Positions 27,128 through 36,260 of a stretch of 64,000 nt of DNA are shown piece after piece; the stretch's first letter is position 1, and each line of letters opens with the position of its first letter. The stretch lies in the NCBI GenBank assembly GCA_052386745.1, contig JBQTJW010000003.1:1-64000 (forward strand). Reading direction: 5' to 3'. The notes beneath the pieces were generated by a model. The model saw nothing but the letters and a program-made list of their open reading frames with translations, had not been told where the DNA came from and made no database searches. The translations under genes and the position numbers were made by a program. Source of the stretch: Panacagrimonas sp052386745. GTDB lineage: Bacteria; Pseudomonadota; Gammaproteobacteria; Nevskiales; Nevskiaceae.

Positions 27128-27991
27128 TCATTTGTCGGGCCTCAATTCGTCGCGCGAATTTATTTTCTCGTGCGGAACGGGCCCGTTCATCGGCCTTGCA
27201 ACACCCGCGGCCGCAGCGACCGGCGCCAGCACCGGGGCCTGGCCGTTCCGGCGTTCGACCCGCTCGACAGCGAGGCCGAACACGGTTTCGATCCTGGCCG
27301 GGGTCAGCACGGCATCCGGCATGCCGCAGGCCACGATCGTTCCCTCATCCAGCACTGCGACGCGATCGGCATACAGCAGGGCCAGATTGGGATCGTGCAC
27401 CACCACCACCACGCCGAGGCCGCGTGCGGTCGAGCCGCGCGTGATGGCGAGGATCTCGTGCTGGTGGGCCAGGTCCAGCCTCGCGGTGGGTTCGTCGAGC
27501 AGCAGGTACCGGCCGGACAGGGAGCCGGCGTCAGCAATCTGAGCCAGGACGCGAGCAAACTGGACGCGCGCGCGCTCGCCGCCGGAGAGCCCGAGATACG
27601 GACGGCGGGAGAGTTGCGCGACGTTCGCCGCCTGCATGGCGTCTTTCACCATGGCCGCCGAATGTGCGGCAGGCTCTCCGGTCCACGGAAAGCGGCCCAG
27701 TGCGACCACTTCTTCGACCGGAAATGAAAAATTGAGCGACTCGCTCTGTGGCAGAACCGCTCGCTGGCGCGCCAGCTGCGACGCAGTCCATGCGTCCAGC
27801 GGCTTGCCGTTGAGGTGAACGTCGCCGGTGTTTGGCCGGAGATCGCGCGCCAGCAGGTGCAGCAGCGTGCTCTTGCCTGCGCCATTGCGGCCGAGCACGG
27901 CAAGGACTTCCCCCGGCGCGACGGCAAGCGTCACGTCCCGCAGGATGGACGTTCCGTTCGCCGAATAGGCGATGCGGGATGCGCTGAGCAT
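27128..27991 (-). CDS. hmuV: FecCD-type importer ATP-binding protein (HmuV/FepC family)
   Basis: This 287-residue ABC ATPase has Walker A GRNGAGKST, Q-loop LPQSESLNFSFPVEEVVALGR, signature LSGGERARVQFARVLAQ, Walker B LLLDEPTARLD and H-loop VVVHDPNLALLYADRVAVLD. The LNFSFPVEEVV segment is typical of heme importers (HmuV). It energises the permease encoded just upstream, whose stop shares one base with this start (TGATG). The ATG at 27991 opens the ATPase homology. A C-terminal extension of about 35 residues is Pro/Ala-rich. No binding protein or TonB receptor is nearby, so heme as substrate is only probable. Confidence 0.88.
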   Translation of the reverse strand: MLSASRIAYSANGTSILRDVTLAVAPGEVLAVLGRNGAGKSTLLHLLARDLRPNTGDVHLNGKPLDAWTASQLARQRAVLPQSESLNFSFPVEEVVALGRFPWTGEPAAHSAAMVKDAMQAANVAQLSRRPYLGLSGGERARVQFARVLAQIADAGSLSGRYLLLDEPTARLDLAHQHEILAITRGSTARGLGVVVVVHDPNLALLYADRVAVLDEGTIVACGMPDAVLTPARIETVFGLAVERVERRNGQAPVLAPVAAAAGVARPMNGPVPHEKINSRDELRPDK

Positions 27992-29079
27992 CACCAGGTG
28001 TCGACGCGCCCGCGCAGCCGGAGCAACAGCACCAGGAAGAACGGGCCGCCGATCAGCGCCGTGAGGATGCCCACCGGAAGTTCCGCCGGACTCAGGGCCT
28101 GGCGCGCGGCGATATCCGCAAAACCGAGCAGGGCCGCCCCGCCCAGGGCCGCGCCGGGCAGAATCCCGCGGTGGTCGGGCCCGAGCACCAGGCGCAACAG
28201 GTGGGGAACGATCAAGCCGACGAATCCGATGATTCCGGCAAAGGCCACGCAAACTGCGACGGCGAGCACGATCAGGATCGTCACGCGGCGCTTGAGTGCT
28301 TCCACGTCCACGCCCAGATGCGCCGCCTCGGATTCTCCCAGCAGCAGCGCGTTCATGGCGCGTGCCTCGCGGGGCAGCAGGATGAGCACCGCCACGAGGA
28401 CCGGCGCCGCCACCATTAGTTCGCGCCAGCCGGATTTCGCCAGCGAGCCGAACAGCCAGAACGTGGTTTCGCGCAGGGCGGTGTCGCCGGCCACCTGCGT
28501 GAGCAGGCCAATTCCGGCACCGGCGATGGCGTTGATGGCAAGGCCAGCCAGCAGCAAGGTGGTGGTGCGCGTGTAACCGTCGATCGACGCCAGCCTTGCG
28601 GCCAGCGCCGCGGCCGTCAGTCCCCCGGAAAACGAGGCGAGCGGGACCAGGAACGGCGCGAACTCAGGCGAAAGGCCCAGGCCCTGCGCCAGGACGATGG
28701 CCGCCACTCCCGCCAGCGCCGCGCCGCTCGCCACGCCCACCAGCCCCGGGTCGGCGAGGGGATTGCGGAAAAGGCCCTGCATGGCAGCACCGGCGCAGGC
28801 CAGCGAGCCCCCGACCAGCAGCGCGAGCAGCGTTCGCGGCATGCGCAGGTCCCAGACGACGCTGGCCGCAGCGGTGGCGCCGATCTCGCCGGGTTGCGTC
28901 AGCGCCTGCCACAGCATGGGAGCGGGAATTTTCATGGCCCCGCTCATCAAGCCCAGAAGCGCACCCGACACGACCGCAATCGTCAGGCAGGCAAAGGTCA
29001 GCCGGGTGCGGCGGTTGGGGTGCGTCTGCAAAGGTCTGTTTCGGATTCGAGCGCCGGAGAGGACGGTTGCCCAGGCCAT
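27991..29079 (-). CDS. hmuU: FecCD-family iron/heme ABC transporter permease
   Basis: This 362-residue inner-membrane protein has about ten helices. Signature segments are LRMPRTLLALLVGGSLACAGAAMQ, GLFRNPLADPGLVGVASGA, LAGLAINAIAGAGIGLL and GIIGFVGLIVPHLLRLVLGPDHR, all of the BtuC/FecCD/HmuU family. It would import heme, siderophore-iron or cobalamin from the periplasm. It starts 3 bp after the desaturase stop and ends inside the ATPase start, so translation is coupled on both sides. This physical link to a metal-efflux operon is unusual for a heme importer. Confidence 0.9.
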   Translation of the reverse strand: MAWATVLSGARIRNRPLQTHPNRRTRLTFACLTIAVVSGALLGLMSGAMKIPAPMLWQALTQPGEIGATAAASVVWDLRMPRTLLALLVGGSLACAGAAMQGLFRNPLADPGLVGVASGAALAGVAAIVLAQGLGLSPEFAPFLVPLASFSGGLTAAALAARLASIDGYTRTTTLLLAGLAINAIAGAGIGLLTQVAGDTALRETTFWLFGSLAKSGWRELMVAAPVLVAVLILLPREARAMNALLLGESEAAHLGVDVEALKRRVTILIVLAVAVCVAFAGIIGFVGLIVPHLLRLVLGPDHRGILPGAALGGAALLGFADIAARQALSPAELPVGILTALIGGPFFLVLLLRLRGRVDTW

Positions 29080-29082
29080 CCT

Positions 29083-30285
29083 TCAGGGCTGGAGCCGCAC
29101 CGGCAGGCCGAGCGACCCCGGTGGAATGCCCTGGGAAGCCCGCAATCTCGCCGACCGTCCCGCCTCGTACTCCGCCACCGAGATGATCCGGCGCGACGCC
29201 TTGTCCCAGAGAATGAATTTCAGAGAAGCGCCGACATCCGCCAGGCGCAGTCGCGGCACGCTGGCAAACAGCTTGACGTGTCGCGCATGGCAGGCCACCA
29301 GCCGGTGATTGGGAATGCGCGAGGACAGGTGGTGGATATGGTGGTACCCGATGCTCGCGGTGGACCAGTTCAGCCACGCCGGCAATTCCAGGAAGCTCGA
29401 CCCGTGCAGCGCGGCGGCATCGTAGTCCCAGCCCTGGTCGCTGCTGGCGTACGAGTGTTCGAAATTGTGCTGCACGGCGAACAGGGCAATGGCGGCGCCG
29501 CCGGCCAGCGCAATGCTCACGCAGTAAATCGGAAAGAACAGCAGGGGGCCGACCAGCCAGCACATGCCGGCCCAGGCGCCGAGCAGGACCAGATTGTTCA
29601 TCGACATGTGCCGGAACTCGGCCGAGGTCTGCCAGCGGGAAGTCTTGAACTGCCTGGCATGCTCGCGCAGCGAGACCTGCCGTACCGCCCATTTGCGCTT
29701 GACGAGGTGCGCGGCCAGCCCGCCCAGACCACGCAGCCAGTTCAGCCGCGGATTGACCACCAGGTACATGAACCCCGCCAGCGGGGCGAGGAAGATGTTT
29801 CGCGAACGGGCGTAACGGCGCTGCTGCCGGGGCGTCAGCGCCTCGTACTCGTCCACCGACGCGGTGGCCAGCGGCCCGCGGTACCGGGCCCAGTTGCCGT
29901 TGGTCGTGTGATGAAAACTGTGGTTGCGCGCCCAGACGTACTGCGGCATGCCGCAGATCACGCCCAGGGCGAAGCCGACGTTGCGGTTGGTTGCCGGCGT
30001 CCTGAACAGGCTTTCGTGCCCGCATTCGTGCATCAGGACGAAGGTGCGCACCAGGATGAACGCCATCCCCATCGTCGCCACGACCGGCACGGCAGGCGAC
30101 AGCGGCGCGCCCAGGATCGCCACGATCCAGAGCAGCGCGAGCGGCACCAGGGTGGTGGCGATCTGGCAGAACCCCTTGCCGCCGTCGGGACGGGCAAACT
30201 CTTCGATGAGGCGGCGCTTCTGCGCTTTTACCGCAGCCACGGCCTCGGCCTGGTTATGTTCCACGAACGTCCCGGTGAAATTCAC
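29083..30285 (-). CDS. membrane fatty acid desaturase
   Basis: This 400-residue di-iron membrane enzyme carries the three histidine boxes of acyl-lipid/acyl-CoA desaturases: LMHECGHESLF (HX3H), NHSFHHTTNG (HX2HH) and YHHIHHLS (HX2HH), plus the extra H in VQHNFEHSY. Hydrophobic pairs flank the boxes. It would insert a cis double bond into membrane acyl chains using O2 and an electron donor. Start is GTG 30285, which overlaps the czcA stop (GTGA). Its own stop is 3 bp before the FecCD permease. Such tight placement within a czc operon suggests membrane remodelling tied to metal stress; regiospecificity cannot be read. Confidence 0.88.
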   Translation of the reverse strand: MNFTGTFVEHNQAEAVAAVKAQKRRLIEEFARPDGGKGFCQIATTLVPLALLWIVAILGAPLSPAVPVVATMGMAFILVRTFVLMHECGHESLFRTPATNRNVGFALGVICGMPQYVWARNHSFHHTTNGNWARYRGPLATASVDEYEALTPRQQRRYARSRNIFLAPLAGFMYLVVNPRLNWLRGLGGLAAHLVKRKWAVRQVSLREHARQFKTSRWQTSAEFRHMSMNNLVLLGAWAGMCWLVGPLLFFPIYCVSIALAGGAAIALFAVQHNFEHSYASSDQGWDYDAAALHGSSFLELPAWLNWSTASIGYHHIHHLSSRIPNHRLVACHARHVKLFASVPRLRLADVGASLKFILWDKASRRIISVAEYEAGRSARLRASQGIPPGSLGLPVRLQP

Positions 30286-33200
30286 GCATGCAGATCCTCG
30301 ACGTTTGGAGCCTGCGCGTCTGCCGGCCGCCCGCGTCGCCAGGCCATACAGTACAGGCTCGGGAGCACGAGCAGGGTCAGGAGGGTGGATGAAACGATCC
30401 CGCCCATGACCACGGTGGCGAGCGGTCGTTGCACGTCGGCACCCGTTCCCGTGTTCAGCGCCATGGGCAAGAAGCCCAGCGCAGCGACCAGGGCGGTCAT
30501 CAGTACCGGGCGCAGGCGCTGCATGGCCCCCTCCACGATGGCGGCGTGCAGCTCCATTCCAGACTGGTGCAGGCTGCGGATGAAGCTGACCATGACCAGA
30601 CCGTTGAGCATGGCGACGCCGGAAAGTGCGATGAACCCGACGCCGGCGGTGATGGACAACGGGATGCCGCGCAGCCACAGTGCCAGCACGCCGCCGGTCA
30701 GCGCCAGCGGCACGCCGCTGAAGATCAGGAGCGCATCGCGCAGCGAGCCGAAAGCGAGCAGCAGCAGGCCCAGGATCATCGCCAGGGTGACGGGCACCAC
30801 GATGGCAAGACGCCGCCCCGCCGACAGCAGCTGCTCGAAGGTGCCGCCGTACTCCAGCCAGTAGCCGGGTGGCAGCTTCACCTGCGTTTCGATCCGGCGC
30901 TGCGCATCGGCCACGAAGCTGCCCAGGTCGCGGTCGCGGACATTGGCCGTCACCACCAGCCGACGCTTGCCGTTCTCGCGGCTGATCTGGTTGGGGCCGG
31001 GACCCAGTTCCAGGTGCGCGACCTCGCCCAGCGTGACGAACGCCATCCTGCCGGAGGGACGGTCCGCGCTCGCCGGCAAGGGAACCGGCAGTCGCTCCAG
31101 GGCGGCAAGGTCGCTGCGCATGGCCTCGGGCAGCCTCACCACCAGCGCAAAGCGCCGGTCGCCGTCAAACAGCTGCCCTGCCTCCACGCCGCCGATGGCC
31201 GCGGCAAGCACGCGCTGCATGTCCGCCACGTTCAGGCCATAGCGATAGAGCGCCTCACGCCGGGGGATCACCGACAGCACGGGCAGGCCTTCCACCGGTT
31301 CCACCTTGACCGCATCCGCGCCTTCTACGGCCCTGAGTACCGCGGCGATCCGGTTGCCGGCGCCCAGCAACTGGTCCAGGTCATCGCCGTAGATCTTCAC
31401 GCCCAGGTCCGAGCGCACGCCCGAGATCAGCTCGTTGAAGCGCAACTGGATCGGCTGGCTGATTTCGAAGGCATTGCCCGGCACCGCTTCCAGCCGCCGT
31501 TCGATTTCCCGCCGAAGCTCCGTCCCGGATTTGCCCGGGTCCGGCCAGAGGCTGCGGTCCCTGAGCATCACGTAGCCGTCCGAGATATGGGGCGGCATCG
31601 GGTCGGTGGCCACTTCGGCGGTGCCGACGCGGGAAAAGTACGTGCGTACCTCGGGCATGCCCAGCACCGCCCGTTCGAGCTGGAACTGCATCTCCAGCGA
31701 CTGCGTCAGGCTGGTGCCGGGGATGCGCAGGGCCTGCACGGCCAGGTCGCCCTCGTCGAGGCTCGGGATGAACTCCGACCCCATGCGCGTGGCCAGCCAG
31801 CCACACGCCAGCACGATCCCCAGGGCGCCGATCACGAACCGGCGCGGCTGGCGCAGCGCCGCCGCCAGCAGCGGCGCATACAGGCGCTTGGCCCCGCGCA
31901 TGAAGAGCTTGTCGTTTTCATCGACCCGGCCGTCGAGAAACAGGGCCACGGCGGCGGGCACGAAACTGAGCGACAGCACCTGCGCGGCGAGCAGGGCCAT
32001 GACCACCGCCAGCGCCATCGGCTGGAACATCCTGCCTTCCACACCTTCGAGCGTGAGCAGCGGCAGGTACACCGCGGCGATGATCCCCACTCCGAACAGG
32101 CTCGGCCGGATCACCTCACGGGTGGACGCGTACACCGCGTCCAGGCGCGCGTTCAGGTCCAGCGCGGCGCCACGCGCATGCCGGGCGGCTGCCAGCCGGC
32201 GGATACTGTTCTCCACGATGATCACGGCGCCGTCCACGACCAGGCCGAAGTCGAGTGCGCCCAGCGACATCAGGTTGGCGCTGAGCCTGGTTTCGGCCAT
32301 CGCCGTCACCAGCATGAGCATCGACAGCGGGATCACCATCGCCGTGATCAGCGCAGCACGCAGGTTGCCGAGCATCAGCAGCAGGACCACCACCACCAGC
32401 ACGGCGCCTTCCAGCAGGTTTTTCCGCACCGTGGCAATGGTCATGTCCACCAGGATCGTGCGGTCGTAAACCGCTTCGGCGGTGACGCCCTCGGGCAGTG
32501 ACTTGTTGATCTCGCCTAGGCTGTCAGCCACCGCATGCGCCACCGTGCGGCTGTTCCCGCCGACCAGCATCACGGCCGTGCCCAGGACGGTTTCCTTGCC
32601 GTCGCGCGTCGCCGCGCCGCTGCGGAGCTGCTTGCCGTAGGCCACTTCCGCAACGTCGCGAATTGCGATTGCCACGCCCGCGCGGTGCGCCACGATGATC
32701 CGCTCGATGGCGGGCAGGTCGGACACCTGCCCAGGGGAGCGGATCAGGTACTGCTCGCCGTTGCGCTCGATGTAACCCGCCCCGACGCTCGCGTTGTTGT
32801 TTCCGATGGCACGCACCACGTCGTCGAACCCCAGGCCGTAGGCCAGCAGGCGCGTGGGGTCGGGCGTGACGTGAAATTCTTTCTCGTACCCGCCGATCGT
32901 GTTGACCTCGGTCACTCCAGGCACCTGGCGCAGCTGGGGGCGGATCACCCAGTCCTGCAGCATGCGCAGCGCGGTCGTGTCCCAGGGCCGGCCATCGGGC
33001 TGGCGCGCGGCGTCGTCCGCCTGCACGGTGTACAGGAAAATCTCGCCGAGCCCGGTGGCGATCGGCCCCATTGCCGGTTCGATGCCGCCCGGCAACTGGC
33101 TCCTGGCCTGCTGCAGGCGCTCGTTGACGAGGTTGCGCGCAAAGTAGAGGTCGGTCCCGTCCCTGAAGATCACCGTCACCTGCGACAGGCCATAGCGCGA

Positions 33201-33455
33201 CAGCGAGCGCATTTCCTCCATGCCCGGGAGCCCGGCGATGCCGGCTTCAACCGGGTACGTGATGCGCTGTTCGACCTCCAGCGGCGAATAGCCCGGCGCG
33301 CGGGTGTTGATCTGCACCTGCACGTTGGTGATGTCCGGCACGGCGTCGATGGGCAGGCGAGGCAGGTTCCAGGCCCCGAGCGCGGCGACCGCGAGCACCA
33401 GCGCCATCACCAGCCAGCGTCGGGCAATGGAAAAGCGGAGCAGGGCGTCGATCAT
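30282..33455 (-). CDS. czcA: CzcA/CusA-family heavy-metal RND efflux pump
   Basis: This 1057-residue inner-membrane trimeric transporter of the HME-RND family opens MIDALLRFSIARRWLVMALV, then FPIDAVPDITNVQ-like periplasmic sequence and EVEQRITYPVEAGIAGLPG. TM4 carries LDFGLVVDGAVIIVENS, the D-rich proton-relay motif typical of divalent-cation (Zn/Co/Cd, CzcA) pumps. The second half has GVAMLNGLVMVSFI. It pumps periplasmic or cytosolic metal through CzcB/CzcC across the envelope. The ATG at 33455 is chosen because homology begins there. It lies 10 bp after czcB and overlaps the desaturase. Confidence 0.95.
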   Translation of the reverse strand: MIDALLRFSIARRWLVMALVLAVAALGAWNLPRLPIDAVPDITNVQVQINTRAPGYSPLEVEQRITYPVEAGIAGLPGMEEMRSLSRYGLSQVTVIFRDGTDLYFARNLVNERLQQARSQLPGGIEPAMGPIATGLGEIFLYTVQADDAARQPDGRPWDTTALRMLQDWVIRPQLRQVPGVTEVNTIGGYEKEFHVTPDPTRLLAYGLGFDDVVRAIGNNNASVGAGYIERNGEQYLIRSPGQVSDLPAIERIIVAHRAGVAIAIRDVAEVAYGKQLRSGAATRDGKETVLGTAVMLVGGNSRTVAHAVADSLGEINKSLPEGVTAEAVYDRTILVDMTIATVRKNLLEGAVLVVVVLLLMLGNLRAALITAMVIPLSMLMLVTAMAETRLSANLMSLGALDFGLVVDGAVIIVENSIRRLAAARHARGAALDLNARLDAVYASTREVIRPSLFGVGIIAAVYLPLLTLEGVEGRMFQPMALAVVMALLAAQVLSLSFVPAAVALFLDGRVDENDKLFMRGAKRLYAPLLAAALRQPRRFVIGALGIVLACGWLATRMGSEFIPSLDEGDLAVQALRIPGTSLTQSLEMQFQLERAVLGMPEVRTYFSRVGTAEVATDPMPPHISDGYVMLRDRSLWPDPGKSGTELRREIERRLEAVPGNAFEISQPIQLRFNELISGVRSDLGVKIYGDDLDQLLGAGNRIAAVLRAVEGADAVKVEPVEGLPVLSVIPRREALYRYGLNVADMQRVLAAAIGGVEAGQLFDGDRRFALVVRLPEAMRSDLAALERLPVPLPASADRPSGRMAFVTLGEVAHLELGPGPNQISRENGKRRLVVTANVRDRDLGSFVADAQRRIETQVKLPPGYWLEYGGTFEQLLSAGRRLAIVVPVTLAMILGLLLLAFGSLRDALLIFSGVPLALTGGVLALWLRGIPLSITAGVGFIALSGVAMLNGLVMVSFIRSLHQSGMELHAAIVEGAMQRLRPVLMTALVAALGFLPMALNTGTGADVQRPLATVVMGGIVSSTLLTLLVLPSLYCMAWRRGRPADAQAPNVEDLHA

Positions 33456-33465
33456 GGCGGCGCCC

Positions 33466-34443
33466 CTAGTGGCCGTGCCCGGCGGAACCCTTGCCGAGTT
33501 CCGCCTTGAGGATGAAGCTGTTCGCGGCGGCATATGCATCGCCGGCGGCCAGGCCCGACCGCACCTCGGTGCGCTCGCCGTCACGGCGGCCCAACTGCAC
33601 GGCCTGCGGCTCGAAACCGGCGGCGCGCCGCACGAACACCACCGTCCGTCCTTCCAGGCTCTGTACCGCCTCGTTGTGGATGGTGAGCGGGACGATGGCC
33701 TCGCTCAGGGTGACGTCCGCGGTCACGTACAGGCCCGGCGCCCAGCGACGGTCGACGTTGTCCACCAGCACGCGCGCGCTCAGGGTCTGGCTGGTGGCGC
33801 TGCCGAACGGAGCCAGGTACACCACCCTGCCGTCGCCCGGGAGCGGGGCATCCGCGCCCCTGATGCGCACGGCCTGGCCGATTCGCACCTTGGCCACGTC
33901 CCGCGGGAACAGCGACAGCTCCACCCAGACGGTTGACAGGTCCGCCACCGTGAATAGGGCATTGCTGCCGGCCTGCTCGCCTGGGTTGGCGTTGCGCTCG
34001 GTGATCACGCCGGCGAGTGGCGCGGTCAGCGGGTAGCTGCGCAGGCTCTCGTTGCTCTCGATGACGGCGAGCACCTGGCCCTGGTGCACCGCCTCACCCA
34101 CCTTGGCCGAGACACTCTGGATCGCACCGGGAAATCGTGCCGAGACCTGGCGTGTCCGCTCGACATTGGGGGTGATGACGCCGTAGAGGGACAGGGTTTC
34201 GCGGATGCGGGCAGGCTGGACGGTCAGCACCGTGATGCCGGCTGCCTGGATCTGCGCGTCGCTGAGCGGGATGGCGAGGTCGTCGTGCGTATCGGCGTGC
34301 TGGCCTGCCTCGCCGGCAGAAGCTTCGCGGTGCCCGCCCGGACCCGACGGGTTCGTGGCACCGGCGGGCGACGCCGTGTCTCCGCAGCCGGCCAGCACCA
34401 GGGCTGCGATCGACGCGGCGAGAATCTGGATGTTCGTGTTCAT
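33466..34443 (-). CDS. czcB: CzcB-type periplasmic adaptor (membrane fusion) lipoprotein
   Basis: This 325-residue HlyD-family adaptor has a lipobox (ASIAALVLAGCG, Cys20), a His/Asp-rich linker (HADTHDDLAIPLSDAQIQAAG), a split barrel-sandwich hybrid domain (FPGAIQSVSAKVGEAVHQGQ ... PLAGVITERNANPGEQ), beta-barrel and membrane-proximal domains, and a short C-terminal His tail (SAGHGH). It bridges CzcA and CzcC, and the His-rich ends may bind metal. Located 9 bp after czcC and 10 bp before czcA. Confidence 0.93.
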   Translation of the reverse strand: MNTNIQILAASIAALVLAGCGDTASPAGATNPSGPGGHREASAGEAGQHADTHDDLAIPLSDAQIQAAGITVLTVQPARIRETLSLYGVITPNVERTRQVSARFPGAIQSVSAKVGEAVHQGQVLAVIESNESLRSYPLTAPLAGVITERNANPGEQAGSNALFTVADLSTVWVELSLFPRDVAKVRIGQAVRIRGADAPLPGDGRVVYLAPFGSATSQTLSARVLVDNVDRRWAPGLYVTADVTLSEAIVPLTIHNEAVQSLEGRTVVFVRRAAGFEPQAVQLGRRDGERTEVRSGLAAGDAYAAANSFILKAELGKGSAGHGH

Positions 34444-34452
34444 GGCTGCCTC

Positions 34453-35712
34453 TCAGCGGCTCAGGGCGGTGCCCGTGATGCGTTCGATCTCGATCAGGGT
34501 CAGGTGGTACTGCGTTGCGGCCGCGATCAGGCTGTGGCGCACCGCGAGCAGTTCGCGCTGGGCGTCAACCAGCTCCAGGTAGCTGTAGCGCCCGCGCTCG
34601 TAGGCGTACTCGGTGTTGCGCAGCGCGGCCTCCATGCGCGGCAGGGCACGCTCGCGCAAGGCGGTGACCTGTTCGCGGGTGTCCAGCAGTTCGCGGTGGT
34701 AGCGGAATAGTTGCGTGCGCGCCTTGAGCAGCGCGGCGGAACGGCCCGCCTCGACCCCCCATCGCAGGGCCTCGGCTTCAGCGGCCGCACCCGGGTTTCC
34801 GGCCAGGAAGGACAGCGGGACGTTGACCGAAAACACCAGTCCCGTGTCCTTCTCGTCCTGAAGGCGCCGCAGGGCGGCACCCACCTGGACGCCGGGATTG
34901 CGACTCGCCATGGCCAGCATCACCTCCGAGTCGCGCAGGCGTCCCTGGCTCAGGTACCGCTCCAGGTCCGGCGTGCGTTCCAGTGCCGCGACCAGTTCCG
35001 GGTAGGGGAGGACCGGCGGCAGCAGGTAGAGGTCTGCCGCGGTTTCGGTGAAGTCGGGCTCGGCTGCGCCCCAGGACGCGGCCAGCGCGACGCGGGCGGC
35101 GAGCAGTTCGTGCTCGGCGTGTTCATCGTCGATACGCGCGCGTTCGAGCGCGACCACCGCACGGTCATGCTCGGCCTCCGGAGACTTGGCCGCCTCGACG
35201 CGGCGTGTCACCACGGCAGCAGTCTTTTCCGCCAGCTCCACCGCCAGGTGGGTGAGCTGGTGTTCCTCCTGCTGCCCCACCAGCGAAACGAAGCGGCGCG
35301 CGGTTTCGGCCACGGCATCCAGGCGCGCGATGTGATGTCCGGTTTCCAGGTCGCTTCGCCCCAGCTGCGCACTGACGATGCGCTGGTCGCGCAGGCCGGC
35401 GACGTCGATCAGCTGGCTGAGCCCGATCGTGAGTTCGGCCGATTGGAAGCCGCGGGTATCTCCCGTGCCGAGCACGTTTTCCAGCGCGCCCGTCAGCGAC
35501 GGCAGCGGCCGCAGGCCGGCCTGGGCGATGCGCCCATCCTGTGCCTTGAGGGCGAACTGGAAGGCAGCGAGATCGGGGCTGGATTGCAGGGTGCGCGACA
35601 GGGCCTCGCGCAGGCTCAGCGGATCCTCTGCCGCGGCGGGCACTGGCCCGACCGGGCCCAGCACCAGCAGTGCCGCGGGCGCAAGACGCGCGAATGCGGG
35701 CAATCGAAACAT
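34453..35712 (-). CDS. czcC: CzcC-type outer-membrane efflux protein (TolC family)
   Basis: This 419-residue OMP with a signal peptide (LAPAALLVLGPVGPVPAAA) has two OEP repeats of long helices (LSLREALSRTLQSSPDLAAF; PELVAALERTPDLERYLSQG) and the strand region AGLRPLPSLTGALENVLGTG. It forms the exit duct of the CzcCBA pump. The ATG at 35712 directly precedes the signal sequence; the frame extends 22 codons further without homology. It is 80 bp after the czcI-like gene. Confidence 0.92.
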   Translation of the reverse strand: MFRLPAFARLAPAALLVLGPVGPVPAAAEDPLSLREALSRTLQSSPDLAAFQFALKAQDGRIAQAGLRPLPSLTGALENVLGTGDTRGFQSAELTIGLSQLIDVAGLRDQRIVSAQLGRSDLETGHHIARLDAVAETARRFVSLVGQQEEHQLTHLAVELAEKTAAVVTRRVEAAKSPEAEHDRAVVALERARIDDEHAEHELLAARVALAASWGAAEPDFTETAADLYLLPPVLPYPELVAALERTPDLERYLSQGRLRDSEVMLAMASRNPGVQVGAALRRLQDEKDTGLVFSVNVPLSFLAGNPGAAAEAEALRWGVEAGRSAALLKARTQLFRYHRELLDTREQVTALRERALPRMEAALRNTEYAYERGRYSYLELVDAQRELLAVRHSLIAAATQYHLTLIEIERITGTALSR

Positions 35713-35792
35713 GGGAAACTCCCGTAAGGCGTGAAACCGCGTTGCCGCCTGGAACGCAGGCGACGGACGCCCGGGCAATCAGGGCGTGGTTT

Positions 35793-36188
35793 TCAGGCGA
35801 GGGAGTGAGGCGGCGGCCCCCGCAACGGGGGCGCGAGATACTTCGTACAGCGTGCGATCGGAAGCGGCGGACCACGTGGCTGGACCGCGCACTGCCAGCG
35901 GTCAGCCAGCGCCAGCAGGGGCCCATCGGGCGCTGGCAGAGCCGGGTCCAGGCCCAGCGTGAGCGGCAACGGGCCCGGCCCGACGGCGCCGGTCAGGTCC
36001 AGCTCCAGCCTGTCGCCGTGATCCTCCCGATGCAGCTCGCCAAACAGCAGCCCGCTGTCGGCGTAATGCGGCGCCTCGTGCTCGTGCCCAGCGCCCTCGA
36101 TGCCCGAGCAGGCGTGCACATGCACACCCAGCAGCTTCGTCAGCAGAAGCCCCAGACACAGCAGCCAGATGGAAGGAAGACGCGCCAT
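35793..36188 (-). CDS. small His-rich secreted protein, CzcI-like first gene of the czc operon
   Basis: This 131-residue protein has an N-terminal hydrophobic segment (SIWLLCLGLLLTKLLGVHV) and a His/Glu/Asp-rich central part (HVHACSGIEGAGHEHEAPHY, HREDHGD), both suited to metal binding. It ends in a Pro-rich APPLRGPPPHSLA tail. CzcI-type proteins precede czcCBA in several proteobacteria and act in periplasmic metal sensing or control, but are poorly conserved, so assignment rests mostly on position and composition. A Cys at 27 (VHACSG) could be a cleavage/lipidation or metal residue. Confidence 0.65.
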   Translation of the reverse strand: MARLPSIWLLCLGLLLTKLLGVHVHACSGIEGAGHEHEAPHYADSGLLFGELHREDHGDRLELDLTGAVGPGPLPLTLGLDPALPAPDGPLLALADRWQCAVQPRGPPLPIARCTKYLAPPLRGPPPHSLA

Positions 36189-36260
36189 GCACAGCAGGGT
36201 AGCACCGGTGGGGACTTCGCTGAATGCGTGGGCGGACCGTCGCGCCGTGGCAGCAAAATT

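Noticed and set aside
27992..28252. An upstream extension of the FecCD-linked ATPase
   Set aside because: It lies inside the permease gene in another frame and is Arg/Pro-rich without homology; the overlapping ATG at 27991 is the natural start.
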